This document shows positions 8,346 to 15,769 of a stretch of DNA of 64,000 nucleotides, piece by piece (position 1 is the first letter of the stretch; each line of letters begins with the position of its first letter). Position numbers and translations under genes: made by a program. A model generated the notes under the pieces. That model saw only the letters and a list, made by a program, of their open reading frames with translations, did not search any database and had not been told where the DNA came from. Origin of the DNA: Prevotella sp. UBA2809 (GTDB taxonomy: Bacteria > Bacteroidota > Bacteroidia > Bacteroidales > Bacteroidaceae); assembly GCA_002351725.1 (NCBI GenBank), contig DEHD01000025.1, forward strand, positions 126,353 through 190,352. Reading direction: 5' to 3'.

Positions 8346-10499
8346 TTACTCCCTTATTTTTACCAAGTAGACGGTGCCGGACATTTTATGGGCGGACTTG
8401 AAGCGATACTCGGGACGGCTTAGGAATGTACCAATTTTGCGGAAAGTACCTGTTTCTTCTTTGTAACCCTTGAACGATTTCTTAAGAAGGGCAGATATTT
8501 CCTTTAGCGACATCCACTGGCCTTCTTCACCGTCAGTTGGACGTTGGAGTACTGACATCAGCATCTCACCAAGTCCACTAACCTCCTGATAGCTGAAGTT
8601 ACGTTGAATCAACTGCTGTTCCTGTTCGCGAGTTGGCCAATAGCGTTCGCCATTGTGAATCTCATGAAGCAGCTGAGCATAGAGTTGAGGATAGTCGATA
8701 GGAGTGCGGAAATCAACATCACCCTCAACGGTTACACAGATAAAACGTCGAGCACCACTGGGATCCGTAAGTGGCATCATCTCGTTGGTAGTACCAATAA
8801 ACGATGCAAAGCGACGATGCTCAGAATAGGCCTTTCCGTAAGGTGGACGATACTTCAAATCGGCAGTAGAAACCAGGTATTTCAACACAACTTGCTGACG
8901 CTGGGTTATCTTATCGAACTCATCGAGATTGATCAATCCAAAGGATGTCAGGCCAAGATTCAAATCTGTCTCGTTCTTAAAGTTGATACGATCGTTATAA
9001 TAATCGCGCAGATGCAGTGGCAGAAGGATTCTGCAGAATGATGACTTACCACAACCCTGACGACCAATCAACAAGGGTACGAGCGAGTTACCTGACAACT
9101 GACCTTTACCCATCCACATGGCCACCATCGAGCGCATCCACAGATGGAACAACTCTGGCCACTTTTCGTAGCCGGTAGGAACTCTGCGAGCCAAGGCTTC
9201 TACCCTATCCTTTCCATCCCATTTTGGCAGGCTGTCGAGGTACTCGTTCATTGGGTCGTAGAGCTCAATATCGTCAGAGTTTACATAGCGACGAATATCC
9301 TTATCCCAACACTTAATGCCTTGGCGCAACGCCTTCATTGTTATAGAGTTACGAGCCTCATCAGTAAGGTCGCGGAACGAGAATCCGATGCCAGTTCGCT
9401 CTCTAAACTCAGCCACGCCACGCATCACATTCTTACGAATCTCATAGTTCTCCATCAGGAACATATCAATCTTCATCGTCAACAGTGTTTCTTGTGGAAT
9501 ATTCTTCTCAGGCTTATAACCATTGCGTTCCTCATAACGCTTAACCACCTGTGGACGATAAACATTCTCGAACACTTTATTAATCAACAAATCATCGTCG
9601 CCAAGAGCATAAGCACTATATCGAGCCATGCGTTTGGCGATGGCCATTGGTATCCCTGTTTCCAGACAGTGTACTGCAAGTCGTGTTATCACAGCATGCT
9701 GTAGCTCATCGTCTTTCAGTCCCTCGCACTCATCATAAGCCTTACTGAGATTAAACTCAAAAATATGATGCATGGTAAAGTAACGACTCTGACTTGAGTG
9801 CGGATCGTCCTTCTCGAGTGTCGAAGTACGAACCAGCGACAGAGCCTGAGTAGGTTTCTCGGCACGGGCATAGAAAGGTATTGCCACAGGATTATACACC
9901 GCTTCGGTATCTGTACTTAAATAACAAGTGCGATCCAATCGCGGTTCAAGTTTCTCGACGTTAACCCCCAACTGCGCATTATATGCCAATCGGGCTCGTT
10001 CATACAGGTTCTCGTGAAAATCTGAAATCTTATCAGGCTCCGAAGGCAAAGGCATATTATCATCCTTAGAACGCTCGCTTGGAAAGAGCTCACCACGACA
10101 GATAATCTTCACACTACGACCAGAAGCACCAACAAACGCCATCAGTGTCTGCGGAACCTCACCCGCCCCAGTTCTTATTGCCTCGGCCTCATCATATCCT
10201 GTAAGATTATTAACTTCAAGCAACACCATACCTGTATAGCCGAGTGTTACGCGCTGGTGATTACGATTCTCCATCACTGAAGCGAAACACAGGCGAGGCA
10301 GTTTGTTGATTGTCATATCTGCACCAGCTACCGAGCCGTCAGGCTGACGAGTAAGGTCGAACACAGGATACAGTCTGCGTAGTTCATCAACTACCTGGCG
10401 ATATTCGTTGCCACGAATCATTTCTATAACATCCGTCAATTCAAGAACTCTGAGAGTTTCCTGCTGGCGATAAGGTTTTAAAAGAGTAATTTTAGTCAT
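8346..10499 (-). CDS. VapE/VirE-family primase-helicase-like protein (BT4734-type N-terminal domain)
   Basis: A 717-residue protein if the ATG at 10499 is used; ten more codons are open upstream. The N-terminal part (about 60-200) resembles the VirE_N/BT4734-type domain. The C-terminal part is a VapE/VirE P-loop NTPase: Walker A GRQGCGKSS near residue 480, Walker B LINLDEFDK near 521, then the sensor-like GTTNE and a GARRF arginine motif. These proteins belong to the D5/SF3-like helicases and often sit in phage satellites, integrative elements and islands next to a primase. Here it lies between hipBA and a repeat-rich non-coding region, with no integrase or relaxase in view. It could be a remnant replication module or part of an uncharacterised islet. 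The DNA-replication role is inferred from the family. Confidence 0.82.
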   Translation of the reverse strand: MTKITLLKPYRQQETLRVLELTDVIEMIRGNEYRQVVDELRRLYPVFDLTRQPDGSVAGADMTINKLPRLCFASVMENRNHQRVTLGYTGMVLLEVNNLTGYDEAEAIRTGAGEVPQTLMAFVGASGRSVKIICRGELFPSERSKDDNMPLPSEPDKISDFHENLYERARLAYNAQLGVNVEKLEPRLDRTCYLSTDTEAVYNPVAIPFYARAEKPTQALSLVRTSTLEKDDPHSSQSRYFTMHHIFEFNLSKAYDECEGLKDDELQHAVITRLAVHCLETGIPMAIAKRMARYSAYALGDDDLLINKVFENVYRPQVVKRYEERNGYKPEKNIPQETLLTMKIDMFLMENYEIRKNVMRGVAEFRERTGIGFSFRDLTDEARNSITMKALRQGIKCWDKDIRRYVNSDDIELYDPMNEYLDSLPKWDGKDRVEALARRVPTGYEKWPELFHLWMRSMVAMWMGKGQLSGNSLVPLLIGRQGCGKSSFCRILLPLHLRDYYNDRINFKNETDLNLGLTSFGLINLDEFDKITQRQQVVLKYLVSTADLKYRPPYGKAYSEHRRFASFIGTTNEMMPLTDPSGARRFICVTVEGDVDFRTPIDYPQLYAQLLHEIHNGERYWPTREQEQQLIQRNFSYQEVSGLGEMLMSVLQRPTDGEEGQWMSLKEISALLKKSFKGYKEETGTFRKIGTFLSRPEYRFKSAHKMSGTVYLVKIRE

Positions 10500-10526
10500 C
10501 TTGATATCAATCTTTGTAATTCTGTG

Positions 10527-10534
10527 CAAAATTA
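10527..10534 (-). promoter_or_regulatory. Probable -7 box of the VapE-like gene
   Basis: TAATTTTG on the minus strand, 28 bp upstream of the ATG at 10499. Two tandem AACGTCAT boxes begin 10 bp upstream and cover the spacer and -33 region, suggesting that a DNA-binding protein controls this promoter. Confidence 0.5.
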
Positions 10535-10543
10535 CTAAAAAAT

Positions 10544-10856
10544 AACGTCATAACGTCATGTTGAAGGTAAATAATTGATAAACAGAGTGTTAAATAATGA
10601 CAATAAACGTCATATCTGATATAGCTAACGTCATATATCATCATTCGGACTATCTGTAAAAATAGTTTCTCTGGTAGAAACAAAGTGTTTCGCACTGAGA
10701 AACACAGTGTTTCTCCGCATGAAACAAAGTGTTTCAGCAATTTAAACATCTCAAAACACGCTCAATATGATGTTTAATAATATAACGTCATATAATGTCA
10801 TCATCTGTAAATCGTTAATAATCAGCAAGATAATTAAAATATGATAATATGACGTT
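10544..10856. repeat. AACGTCAT boxes (seven dispersed copies)
   Basis: Exact copies at 10544-10551, 10552-10559 (head-to-tail), 10606-10613, 10627-10634 and 10784-10791; a variant AATGTCAT at 10794-10801; and an inverted copy at 10849-10856. The wider consensus TATAACGTCATA is nearly palindromic around ACGT, as expected for a dimeric protein site. The outermost boxes lie next to both divergent promoters. Confidence 0.75.
10677..10735. repeat. Three 15-bp palindromes at exact 22-bp period
   Basis: GAAACAAAGTGTTTC at 10677-10691, GAAACACAGTGTTTC at 10699-10713 and GAAACAAAGTGTTTC at 10721-10735. The middle copy is a perfect palindrome around a single central base; the outer two have one mismatch per arm. 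Start-to-start distance is 22 bp both times, about two helical turns, which places all three on the same DNA face. Confidence 0.85.
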
Positions 10857-10885
10857 ATAAATGAAGATTTTTCTCAGAAAATATG

Positions 10886-10893
10886 TATCTTTG
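10886..10893 (+). promoter_or_regulatory. Probable -7 box of the 10920 gene
   Basis: TATCTTTG matches TAnnTTTG, 26 bp upstream of the ATG at 10920. No TTTG is found at -33; an inverted AACGTCAT box lies about 30 bp further upstream. Confidence 0.5.
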
Positions 10894-10919
10894 CATTCGT
10901 TTTACTAAAATAAGCAATT

Positions 10920-11354
10920 ATGAACAAAGAAGAAAGTTTGCGAGCTCATGCAAAAAACCATATAGCATGTTTCATTGACAAATGTCCACTCCACGAGACA
11001 TGTCTTAACTGGATGACAGCTCAATACAATGATGGAGAGATTCACATTGTTACCTGTGTTAATCCACATTACCCCAAGGTAGGGACAAAACAGTGCACCA
11101 TGTATCAGAAAGATGAAACCGTAAGGTATGCCATCGGAATGATGCATATATTCGACACTATCCCCTATCCCATTGCACGTAGCGTCAAGAGACGTCTTAT
11201 AAACCTATTCTCACGCAAGAGATTCTACGAATATCGCAATGGTGTTCGTCCCATCCCTCCATACGAACAGGATCAGATAGCCAGAACATTCAAAGAAGAA
11301 GGCTGGGATGGCGAGATAAACTATGATGATTGGAAAGAGGATTATAATTGGTAA
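10920..11354 (+). CDS. Small cysteine-rich protein, DUF6078-like
   Basis: A 144-residue cytoplasmic protein without signal peptide or membrane segment. The N-terminal part carries Cys17, Cys22, Cys28, Cys46 and Cys59 (C-x4-C-x5-C-x17-C-x12-C), with CPLHETC at 22-28, which could bind zinc or an iron-sulfur cluster. The rest is basic and aromatic (RSVKRRLINLFSRKRFYEYR at about 94-113). It resembles the Bacteroidales family DUF6078, recognised from memory of the Cys pattern. It is divergent from the VapE-like gene across the repeat-rich region and may share control through the AACGTCAT boxes. Function is unknown; a nucleic-acid-binding role is only a guess from the basic segment and Cys cluster. 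Confidence 0.75.
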   Translation: MNKEESLRAHAKNHIACFIDKCPLHETCLNWMTAQYNDGEIHIVTCVNPHYPKVGTKQCTMYQKDETVRYAIGMMHIFDTIPYPIARSVKRRLINLFSRKRFYEYRNGVRPIPPYEQDQIARTFKEEGWDGEINYDDWKEDYNW

Positions 11355-11385
11355 ATGGTTGAAAAATAAATAAATTGAAATTTAT

Positions 11386-11416
11386 TTTGTATTTCGCTCG
11401 ATTTGCACTATCTTTG
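11386..11416 (+). promoter_or_regulatory. Consensus promoter of the UbiA-nth operon, very close to the start codon
   Basis: TTTG (11386-11389), a 19-bp spacer, then TATCTTTG (11409-11416). Only 5 bases separate the -7 box from the ATG at 11422, so the transcript should begin at or within a few bases of the start codon. Confidence 0.75.
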
Positions 11417-11421
11417 TCCCC

Positions 11422-12300
11422 ATGATTCATTACATCAAGTTATTACGCCCGTTGCAGTGGCTCAAAAACGTGTTTGTGTTTGCGCCAATATTCTTCAGCA
11501 CCAACCTGCTGAAACCAGAATACTTTTGGCCTACATTGGTGGTATTTGCTTCGTTCTGTCTGATATCGAGTTCGATATACTGCTTCAATGATCTAAAGGA
11601 TGCAGAGGCCGACAGACAGCACCCCAAGAAGTGTAAACGTCCTATAGCATCTGGCAAGGTTTCTGTCATGGGCGGATACACAATGATGTTATTGTGTACC
11701 ATTGGCGCTTTGGCTCTAATTCCTTTGGCACATAGCGAAAATACACATTATTTATATGCCATCGTTATTGGATATTGGCTAATGAACATTGCCTATTGTA
11801 TGAAGCTGAAGCAATACGCTATTCTCGATGTATCTATCATCGCCATAGGATTCGTGATGCGAGTGCTTGTAGGAGGAGTGACAACTGATATTTACATTTC
11901 GCATTGGCTGGTGATGATGACCTTCCTTGTAACGCTGTTCCTCGCCTTTACCAAGCGTAACGACGACTATCGTATATACGAGCAGACTGGAACAAAACCC
12001 CGTGTATCAATCACAGGATACAACAAGACTTTCATCAACGAGGCCACAGCCATCATCGCCTCTGTCACACTTGTGTGCTACATCATGTATACCATGTCGC
12101 CAGAGGTCATTCATCGCTTAGGTACACGCTATGTGTACCTTACATCCGGATGGGTGCTTGCTGGATTGCTTCGCTATCTACAGAACATGATTGTGTTTGG
12201 ATTGAGCGGAAGTCCTACGAAATCGCTTGTTAAGGACCACTTCGTACAGTTCTGCATCATTGGTTGGATAGCATCGTTCTTCATCATTATCTATCTGTAA
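11422..12300 (+). CDS. UbiA-family polyprenyl-phosphate phosphoribosyltransferase-like membrane protein
   Basis: A 292-residue integral membrane protein with about eight or nine hydrophobic segments. The first Asp-rich motif is N56-D57-x2-D60-x3-D64 followed by HPKKCKRPIASG (67-78). This NDxxDxxxDxxHPxKxxRPIASG arrangement is characteristic of decaprenyl-phosphate 5-phosphoribosyltransferase (DPPR synthase) within the UbiA superfamily. The second motif, YCMKLKQYAILD, carries the YxxxLK element. By family the enzyme joins PRPP to a polyprenyl phosphate in the inner membrane, making a lipid-linked ribose phosphate. The downstream nth starts one base after the stop, so the two genes share a transcript without obvious functional link. 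No DprE1/DprE2-like epimerase is present in the window, so the fate of the product is unclear. Confidence 0.8.
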   Translation: MIHYIKLLRPLQWLKNVFVFAPIFFSTNLLKPEYFWPTLVVFASFCLISSSIYCFNDLKDAEADRQHPKKCKRPIASGKVSVMGGYTMMLLCTIGALALIPLAHSENTHYLYAIVIGYWLMNIAYCMKLKQYAILDVSIIAIGFVMRVLVGGVTTDIYISHWLVMMTFLVTLFLAFTKRNDDYRIYEQTGTKPRVSITGYNKTFINEATAIIASVTLVCYIMYTMSPEVIHRLGTRYVYLTSGWVLAGLLRYLQNMIVFGLSGSPTKSLVKDHFVQFCIIGWIASFFIIIYL

Positions 12301-12301
12301 G

Positions 12302-12934
12302 ATGAATAAGAAAGAAAGATACGACAAGATATTAGGGCATTTCCGCGAAAAGATGCCTGTGGTTACTACCGAGTTGGATTTTGGTAGCACATTCCAGTTG
12401 TTGGTGGCTGTTGTACTGAGTGCTCAGTGTACTGACAAGCGAATAAACCAGGTGACGCCAGATTTGTTTGCGCACTACCCTGACGCCAAGTCGATGGCGA
12501 AGGCAGAAGAGGAAGAAGTGTATGAATGGATTAAGAGTGTGTCGTATCCCAATGCCAAGGCGAAACACCTTGTAGAGATGGCAAGGGTGCTGATGGAAAA
12601 GTTTGATGGCGAAGTGCCAAGCACGCTCGATGAACTGCTGACACTGCCTGGAGTTGGACGCAAGACAGCCAATGTCATCCAGAGCGTAGCTTTTGGTAAG
12701 GCCACATTAGCCGTCGACACCCATGTGTTCCGTGTGGCTCACAGAATGGGGTTGGTGAGCAAGACAGACAATACACCGTATAAAGTAGAAATGACACTTA
12801 CCAAGTATATCCCAGAAGAGGACATACCTAACGCTCACCATTGGCTATTGCTACATGGACGATACGTTTGTACAGCGAGGAAACCTCACTGCGATAAATG
12901 CGAGTTAGCGAGTTTTTGCGCGAAGAAGATATAG
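12302..12934 (+). CDS. nth: Endonuclease III, DNA glycosylase/AP lyase
   Basis: A 210-residue protein of normal Nth length. The helix-hairpin-helix LPGVGRKTANV carries the catalytic Lys121, and VDTHVFRVAHR carries Asp139. Four cysteines at 190, 197, 200 and 206 (C-x6-C-x2-C-x5-C) form the [4Fe-4S] cluster loop. The enzyme removes oxidised pyrimidines from DNA and cleaves the abasic site by beta-elimination, in base excision repair. It starts one base after the UbiA-family gene stop and depends on that promoter. All key residues are present, so the assignment is secure. Confidence 0.96.
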   Translation: MNKKERYDKILGHFREKMPVVTTELDFGSTFQLLVAVVLSAQCTDKRINQVTPDLFAHYPDAKSMAKAEEEEVYEWIKSVSYPNAKAKHLVEMARVLMEKFDGEVPSTLDELLTLPGVGRKTANVIQSVAFGKATLAVDTHVFRVAHRMGLVSKTDNTPYKVEMTLTKYIPEEDIPNAHHWLLLHGRYVCTARKPHCDKCELASFCAKKI

Positions 12935-12954
12935 AGCGAAAAAAATTTTTAATG

Positions 12955-13398
12955 CTATTTGCGAGGACCACCGCGATGTCCGCCCTGTCCCCAGTTGCGG
13001 AAGGCATGACGATGGAACTTATCCTCAGCAATAATAGATTTATACACCTTTGTGGCTGAAACCACTTTAAGGAACTTGTTATGATAGGTTTGCTGGATGC
13101 TTCTCAACTCAATCTCATACTGGTCGCGACGCTGAATGGCACGCTTACTTGAAGCCTCATCGGATGGCACCTTAAACAGCTCACGCATCTTATTATATAC
13201 GACACGCTGTTTCTTCTGCATCTCACGATAGAGCGGAAAGAATTTAGCAGCCTCTTCAGGAGTAAAACCAGCCTCATTGGTAATATACTGCTCCAAATCA
13301 GCCTGGAATTTCTCAGGCGAGAACTTCTGCTGTTCCTCAGCATTTACGCCAAGAACAAACATCATCATCAAAACAGCAGAAACTAGTAGTTTTTTCAT
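12955..13398 (-). CDS. Spy/CpxP-like periplasmic protein
   Basis: A 147-residue secreted protein starting at MKKLL (13398); a Met one codon upstream is also possible. The signal peptide ends at about GVNA. The mature part is helical and highly charged, with FTPEEAAKFFPLYREMQKKQ and a long basic/acidic helix (about 60-125), and a Gly/His/Arg-rich tail (GQGGHRGGPRK). This composition resembles Spy/CpxP-type periplasmic chaperones and the small helical proteins that often follow ECF sigma/anti-sigma genes in Bacteroidetes. It is the last gene of the operon starting at 16026 and lies next to the anti-sigma gene. A chaperone or stress-sensor role is inferred from fold-like features and context only. 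Confidence 0.7.
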   Translation of the reverse strand: MKKLLVSAVLMMMFVLGVNAEEQQKFSPEKFQADLEQYITNEAGFTPEEAAKFFPLYREMQKKQRVVYNKMRELFKVPSDEASSKRAIQRRDQYEIELRSIQQTYHNKFLKVVSATKVYKSIIAEDKFHRHAFRNWGQGGHRGGPRK

Positions 13399-13411
13399 CA
13401 TCAAACACATT

Positions 13412-13780
13412 TTAGTAATTGTCAGCCATGTAGGCGTAGATTTCGTGATTGTCGAGCATCATATAGTCTGCAGCCTCGTCGAAATAGCCATCAGCATTAT
13501 CCTGCTGCTGTGGCTGAGACACTGCTTTGGCCTGAACAGGGACAGCTGATGACACCTCTGCAGAAGGATGCCACATCCAAGCGGCTCCAGCTACCAACAA
13601 AGCGCACACACTGGCTGCCGCATAGAATACAGGGCGCATAAATACAGACTTTGCACGACGTTTAGGCTGCTCAGGCAGATTCTGCATTACCTGGGCAGTA
13701 AGATTATCGAAATAACCTTCTGGAACACGGAACGGATTCCGCTTTCCAACCTTTTCCTGTATGTACATTTCTTCGTTCAT
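13412..13780 (-). CDS. Single-pass membrane protein, probable anti-sigma factor
   Basis: A 122-residue protein with a short cytoplasmic N-terminus (NPFRVPEGYFDNLTAQVMQNLP), one membrane segment at about 50-67 (VFYAAASVCALLVAGAAW) and a periplasmic tail of about 55 residues. The motif PFxVPEGYFDxL is common in small membrane proteins encoded just after ECF sigma genes in Bacteroidetes. It follows the sigma gene by 31 bp and precedes the Spy-like gene. It most likely binds the sigma factor and releases it under envelope stress. There is no zinc-binding HxxxCxxC motif, so it is not a ZAS-type anti-sigma factor. Confidence 0.7.
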   Translation of the reverse strand: MNEEMYIQEKVGKRNPFRVPEGYFDNLTAQVMQNLPEQPKRRAKSVFMRPVFYAAASVCALLVAGAAWMWHPSAEVSSAVPVQAKAVSQPQQQDNADGYFDEAADYMMLDNHEIYAYMADNY

Positions 13781-13811
13781 CGTATATATGACGTATTGAT
13801 ATTCAAATAGT

Positions 13812-14309
13812 TTAATCGCGTTGCTTAAAAAATTCAGTTATTTTTTTTACTGCTATGTGATAGCTTGCTTTCAGGGCTCCCTCAGAAGTGTTCAGAATCT
13901 TACTGATATCGCTGTATTTCATCTCATCGTAATACCTCAGAGTGAAAACAGTTCGCTGCACTTCTGGCAGTTGCGCGATGGCCTCCTGAAGCATTGCCTC
14001 AGTCTCATTTCCATCAAAGAAATCATCAGCCATCAGACTATCTGCTACAGACAGATCTTCTGCAGCAGCTGAGGCCATGTGCTTATTGCGACGCAACTGG
14101 TCGAGGCTCTCGTTGATAGCAATTCGAGTGAGCCAAGTAGAAAGTTTTGAGCCGCGATTGAAGGTATCGTATGCATTCCATGCCTTCAGAAAAGTATTCT
14201 GAAGCACGTCGTTAGCATCTTCGTGAGTGAGCACGATACGACGTATCGTAAAATATAGCTGCTCGCTATACTCGCTTACTATCGACTCGAACTCTTTGCG
14301 CTTATCCAT
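13812..14309 (-). CDS. ECF-type RNA polymerase sigma factor
   Basis: A 165-residue sigma-70 family protein. Region 2 is at about 10-80 (EDANDVLQNTFLKAWNAYDTF is the core-binding/-10 segment), and region 4 at about 110-160 contains LPEVQRTVFTLRYYDEMKYSDI with the GALKASYHIAVKKI recognition helix. Its ATG lies 31 bp inside the 3' end of the L,D-transpeptidase gene, so translation is probably coupled. The downstream gene is a membrane protein that is probably its anti-sigma factor. Likely targets include envelope genes and perhaps its own operon; the visible promoter of the operon at 16049-16079 is of the housekeeping type. Confidence 0.92.
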   Translation of the reverse strand: MDKRKEFESIVSEYSEQLYFTIRRIVLTHEDANDVLQNTFLKAWNAYDTFNRGSKLSTWLTRIAINESLDQLRRNKHMASAAAEDLSVADSLMADDFFDGNETEAMLQEAIAQLPEVQRTVFTLRYYDEMKYSDISKILNTSEGALKASYHIAVKKITEFFKQRD

Positions 14310-15769
14310 TTAAGTTCCTTACTAATAACCTTATCGAATCCATAGATATCTGGCCAGAAATCAATGGCACCAGTTTTAGGATTCGGGAAGGTAGTATAAT
14401 AAATAATGTATAGAGGCACATGGGGTTTAACGTCGTGATACGAAATCAGACGGAACGGACGTTTAGCGTCAGCATGCTGACGAACCCATGAGCGACCACG
14501 CTCTGTAACAGGTGGTATATCCATCGAGATGCGAAGGCTCTCGCGTGTCCACTCATCAACATCAGGAAGCAGATAACAAGCCAGTTCGAATGGTTTCTGT
14601 ACTCTTACGCAACCATGCGACAAGGTACGACGTTCGCGCAGGAAAGCGCCTCTGTTATTGGTGTCGTGGAGATAAATCGAGAAATTGTTGGGGAAGCGGA
14701 AAACTATCCTACCCAAGGAGTTACCTACTCCACCCCTCTGGCTGATACGGATATTGCCAGAAAGCAACGAACCAGAGTCTACATCAGCCACATTAAGTGT
14801 ATCACCAGATTCCTTATTGATGATAGAATAGCGGTTGCGGGCGAAATAGGCAGAGTCGCCTGCATGATGAGCCACCTCGGTCTTTACGATGTTATAAGGA
14901 ATAATCCACTCTGGGTTTACCTGCATATAACTAATCTCGCTATTAAGCAGAGGAGTCTTGGTAGGAACTGATCCGCAACAGATACGCATATCAAGCACTG
15001 TATCACCACCAATAGCCCACAACTGCTGGGCTGCGATATTTACGAGAATCTGACGCTGATTAGCCTTAGGATGTGGTATCTGCCAACGGCAACGCTCCAT
15101 GTTCACAGCTATCTTATGGCGCTTCTCAACATCAGTAGTCTTATCCATCTCATTGAGAAGTGCCTTATATATATAGGTATCAGGAGCCGACTCTATAAGA
15201 TAAGAGACTCTATCGTCCTCCTTTACCTTCTTTGCAGCCTCTGTTGTATCAGGAGCAGCAACCTCGTAATCGAACACACGGGCGAAGGTTCCAGGATTAC
15301 CAACCTTGGGGTCCATACGGTTAAAAACACGAGGACGCATAAAACCATAGCGCTGACCTGTGGCAAAACGAATATAAGCTCTGGTAAGGTTAGCATCAAG
15401 TCGAGGCAGCAAATCATTAATGCTGACTCCAACAGAATCGAATGCCAGCTGATGCACTATCTCAAGATCCCTGGCTATCGCCGGAATAAAGAATGCTGCA
15501 GTATCAAGTCCGTTACGGGGCACCTCACGACTGAGATACGAAAAAACGGAATCAGCATCTGCAGAAACACCCATACGATCGAACCACACACCAGTAAGCG
15601 TGCTATCCATCTGGTTTACATATTCACCAAAAGCAGATTGTTCAGCCTCCGTTAGCTCGCGGAATCCATTCTGAAGGCAGGATATCAGCAAGAAACAGAC
15701 ACTTAACAGAATGAAGGTTACTGAATAGAAACCTTTCGAACCACTTTGTCTACCTTTAATATGTAACAC
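14279..15769 (-). CDS. L,D-transpeptidase of the YcbB/LdtD type, predicted lipoprotein
   Basis: A 496-residue protein. Hydrophobic residues 14-30 end in LLISC (lipobox, Cys31 or nearby), so it is probably lipid-anchored in the periplasm. The middle part is the scaffold region typical of the large YcbB-like enzymes. The YkuD catalytic domain at about 290-430 has YLHDTNNRGAF and the signature LSHGCVRV with the nucleophile Cys near residue 386. It makes 3-3 peptidoglycan crosslinks or attaches proteins to the cell wall. The only upstream start is a GTG at 15769, which overlaps the preceding gene by 52 bp; a later non-ATG start cannot be excluded. Its 3' end overlaps the sigma gene, linking wall crosslinking to the ECF regulon. 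Confidence 0.87.
   Translation of the reverse strand: MLHIKGRQSGSKGFYSVTFILLSVCFLLISCLQNGFRELTEAEQSAFGEYVNQMDSTLTGVWFDRMGVSADADSVFSYLSREVPRNGLDTAAFFIPAIARDLEIVHQLAFDSVGVSINDLLPRLDANLTRAYIRFATGQRYGFMRPRVFNRMDPKVGNPGTFARVFDYEVAAPDTTEAAKKVKEDDRVSYLIESAPDTYIYKALLNEMDKTTDVEKRHKIAVNMERCRWQIPHPKANQRQILVNIAAQQLWAIGGDTVLDMRICCGSVPTKTPLLNSEISYMQVNPEWIIPYNIVKTEVAHHAGDSAYFARNRYSIINKESGDTLNVADVDSGSLLSGNIRISQRGGVGNSLGRIVFRFPNNFSIYLHDTNNRGAFLRERRTLSHGCVRVQKPFELACYLLPDVDEWTRESLRISMDIPPVTERGRSWVRQHADAKRPFRLISYHDVKPHVPLYIIYYTTFPNPKTGAIDFWPDIYGFDKVISKELKWISAKSSSR

Larger units (their letters stand above)
10500..10919. other. Repeat-rich non-coding region between divergent genes
   Basis: 420 bp without a credible gene. 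It holds three 15-bp palindromes at 22-bp spacing (10677-10735), seven AACGTCAT-type boxes (10544-10856), a -7 box for the helicase gene (10527-10534) and one for the divergent gene (10886-10893). The AT-rich composition, iterated boxes and neighbouring helicase resemble an iteron-type replication origin or a multi-operator regulatory region. Confidence 0.7.

Noticed and set aside
9144..9704. 186-codon open frame opposite the VapE-like gene
   Set aside because: It is antisense to a well-supported P-loop protein and its translation has no recognisable domain.
8346..10499. Prophage or phage-satellite call based on the VapE-like gene
   Set aside because: No integrase, capsid, terminase, portal or excisionase gene and no attachment-site duplication was found nearby.
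10677..10735. CRISPR-like array of three repeats
   Set aside because: Repeats are 15 bp and the linkers only 7 bp, too short for spacers; no cas genes are near. Protein-binding sites are more likely.
10507..10749. 80-codon minus-strand frame across the repeat region
   Set aside because: Its sequence is simply the translation of palindromes and AACGTCAT boxes; no start context or homology is apparent.
15071..15655. 194-codon frame opposite the L,D-transpeptidase gene
   Set aside because: Antisense to a gene with clear catalytic motifs; no independent support.
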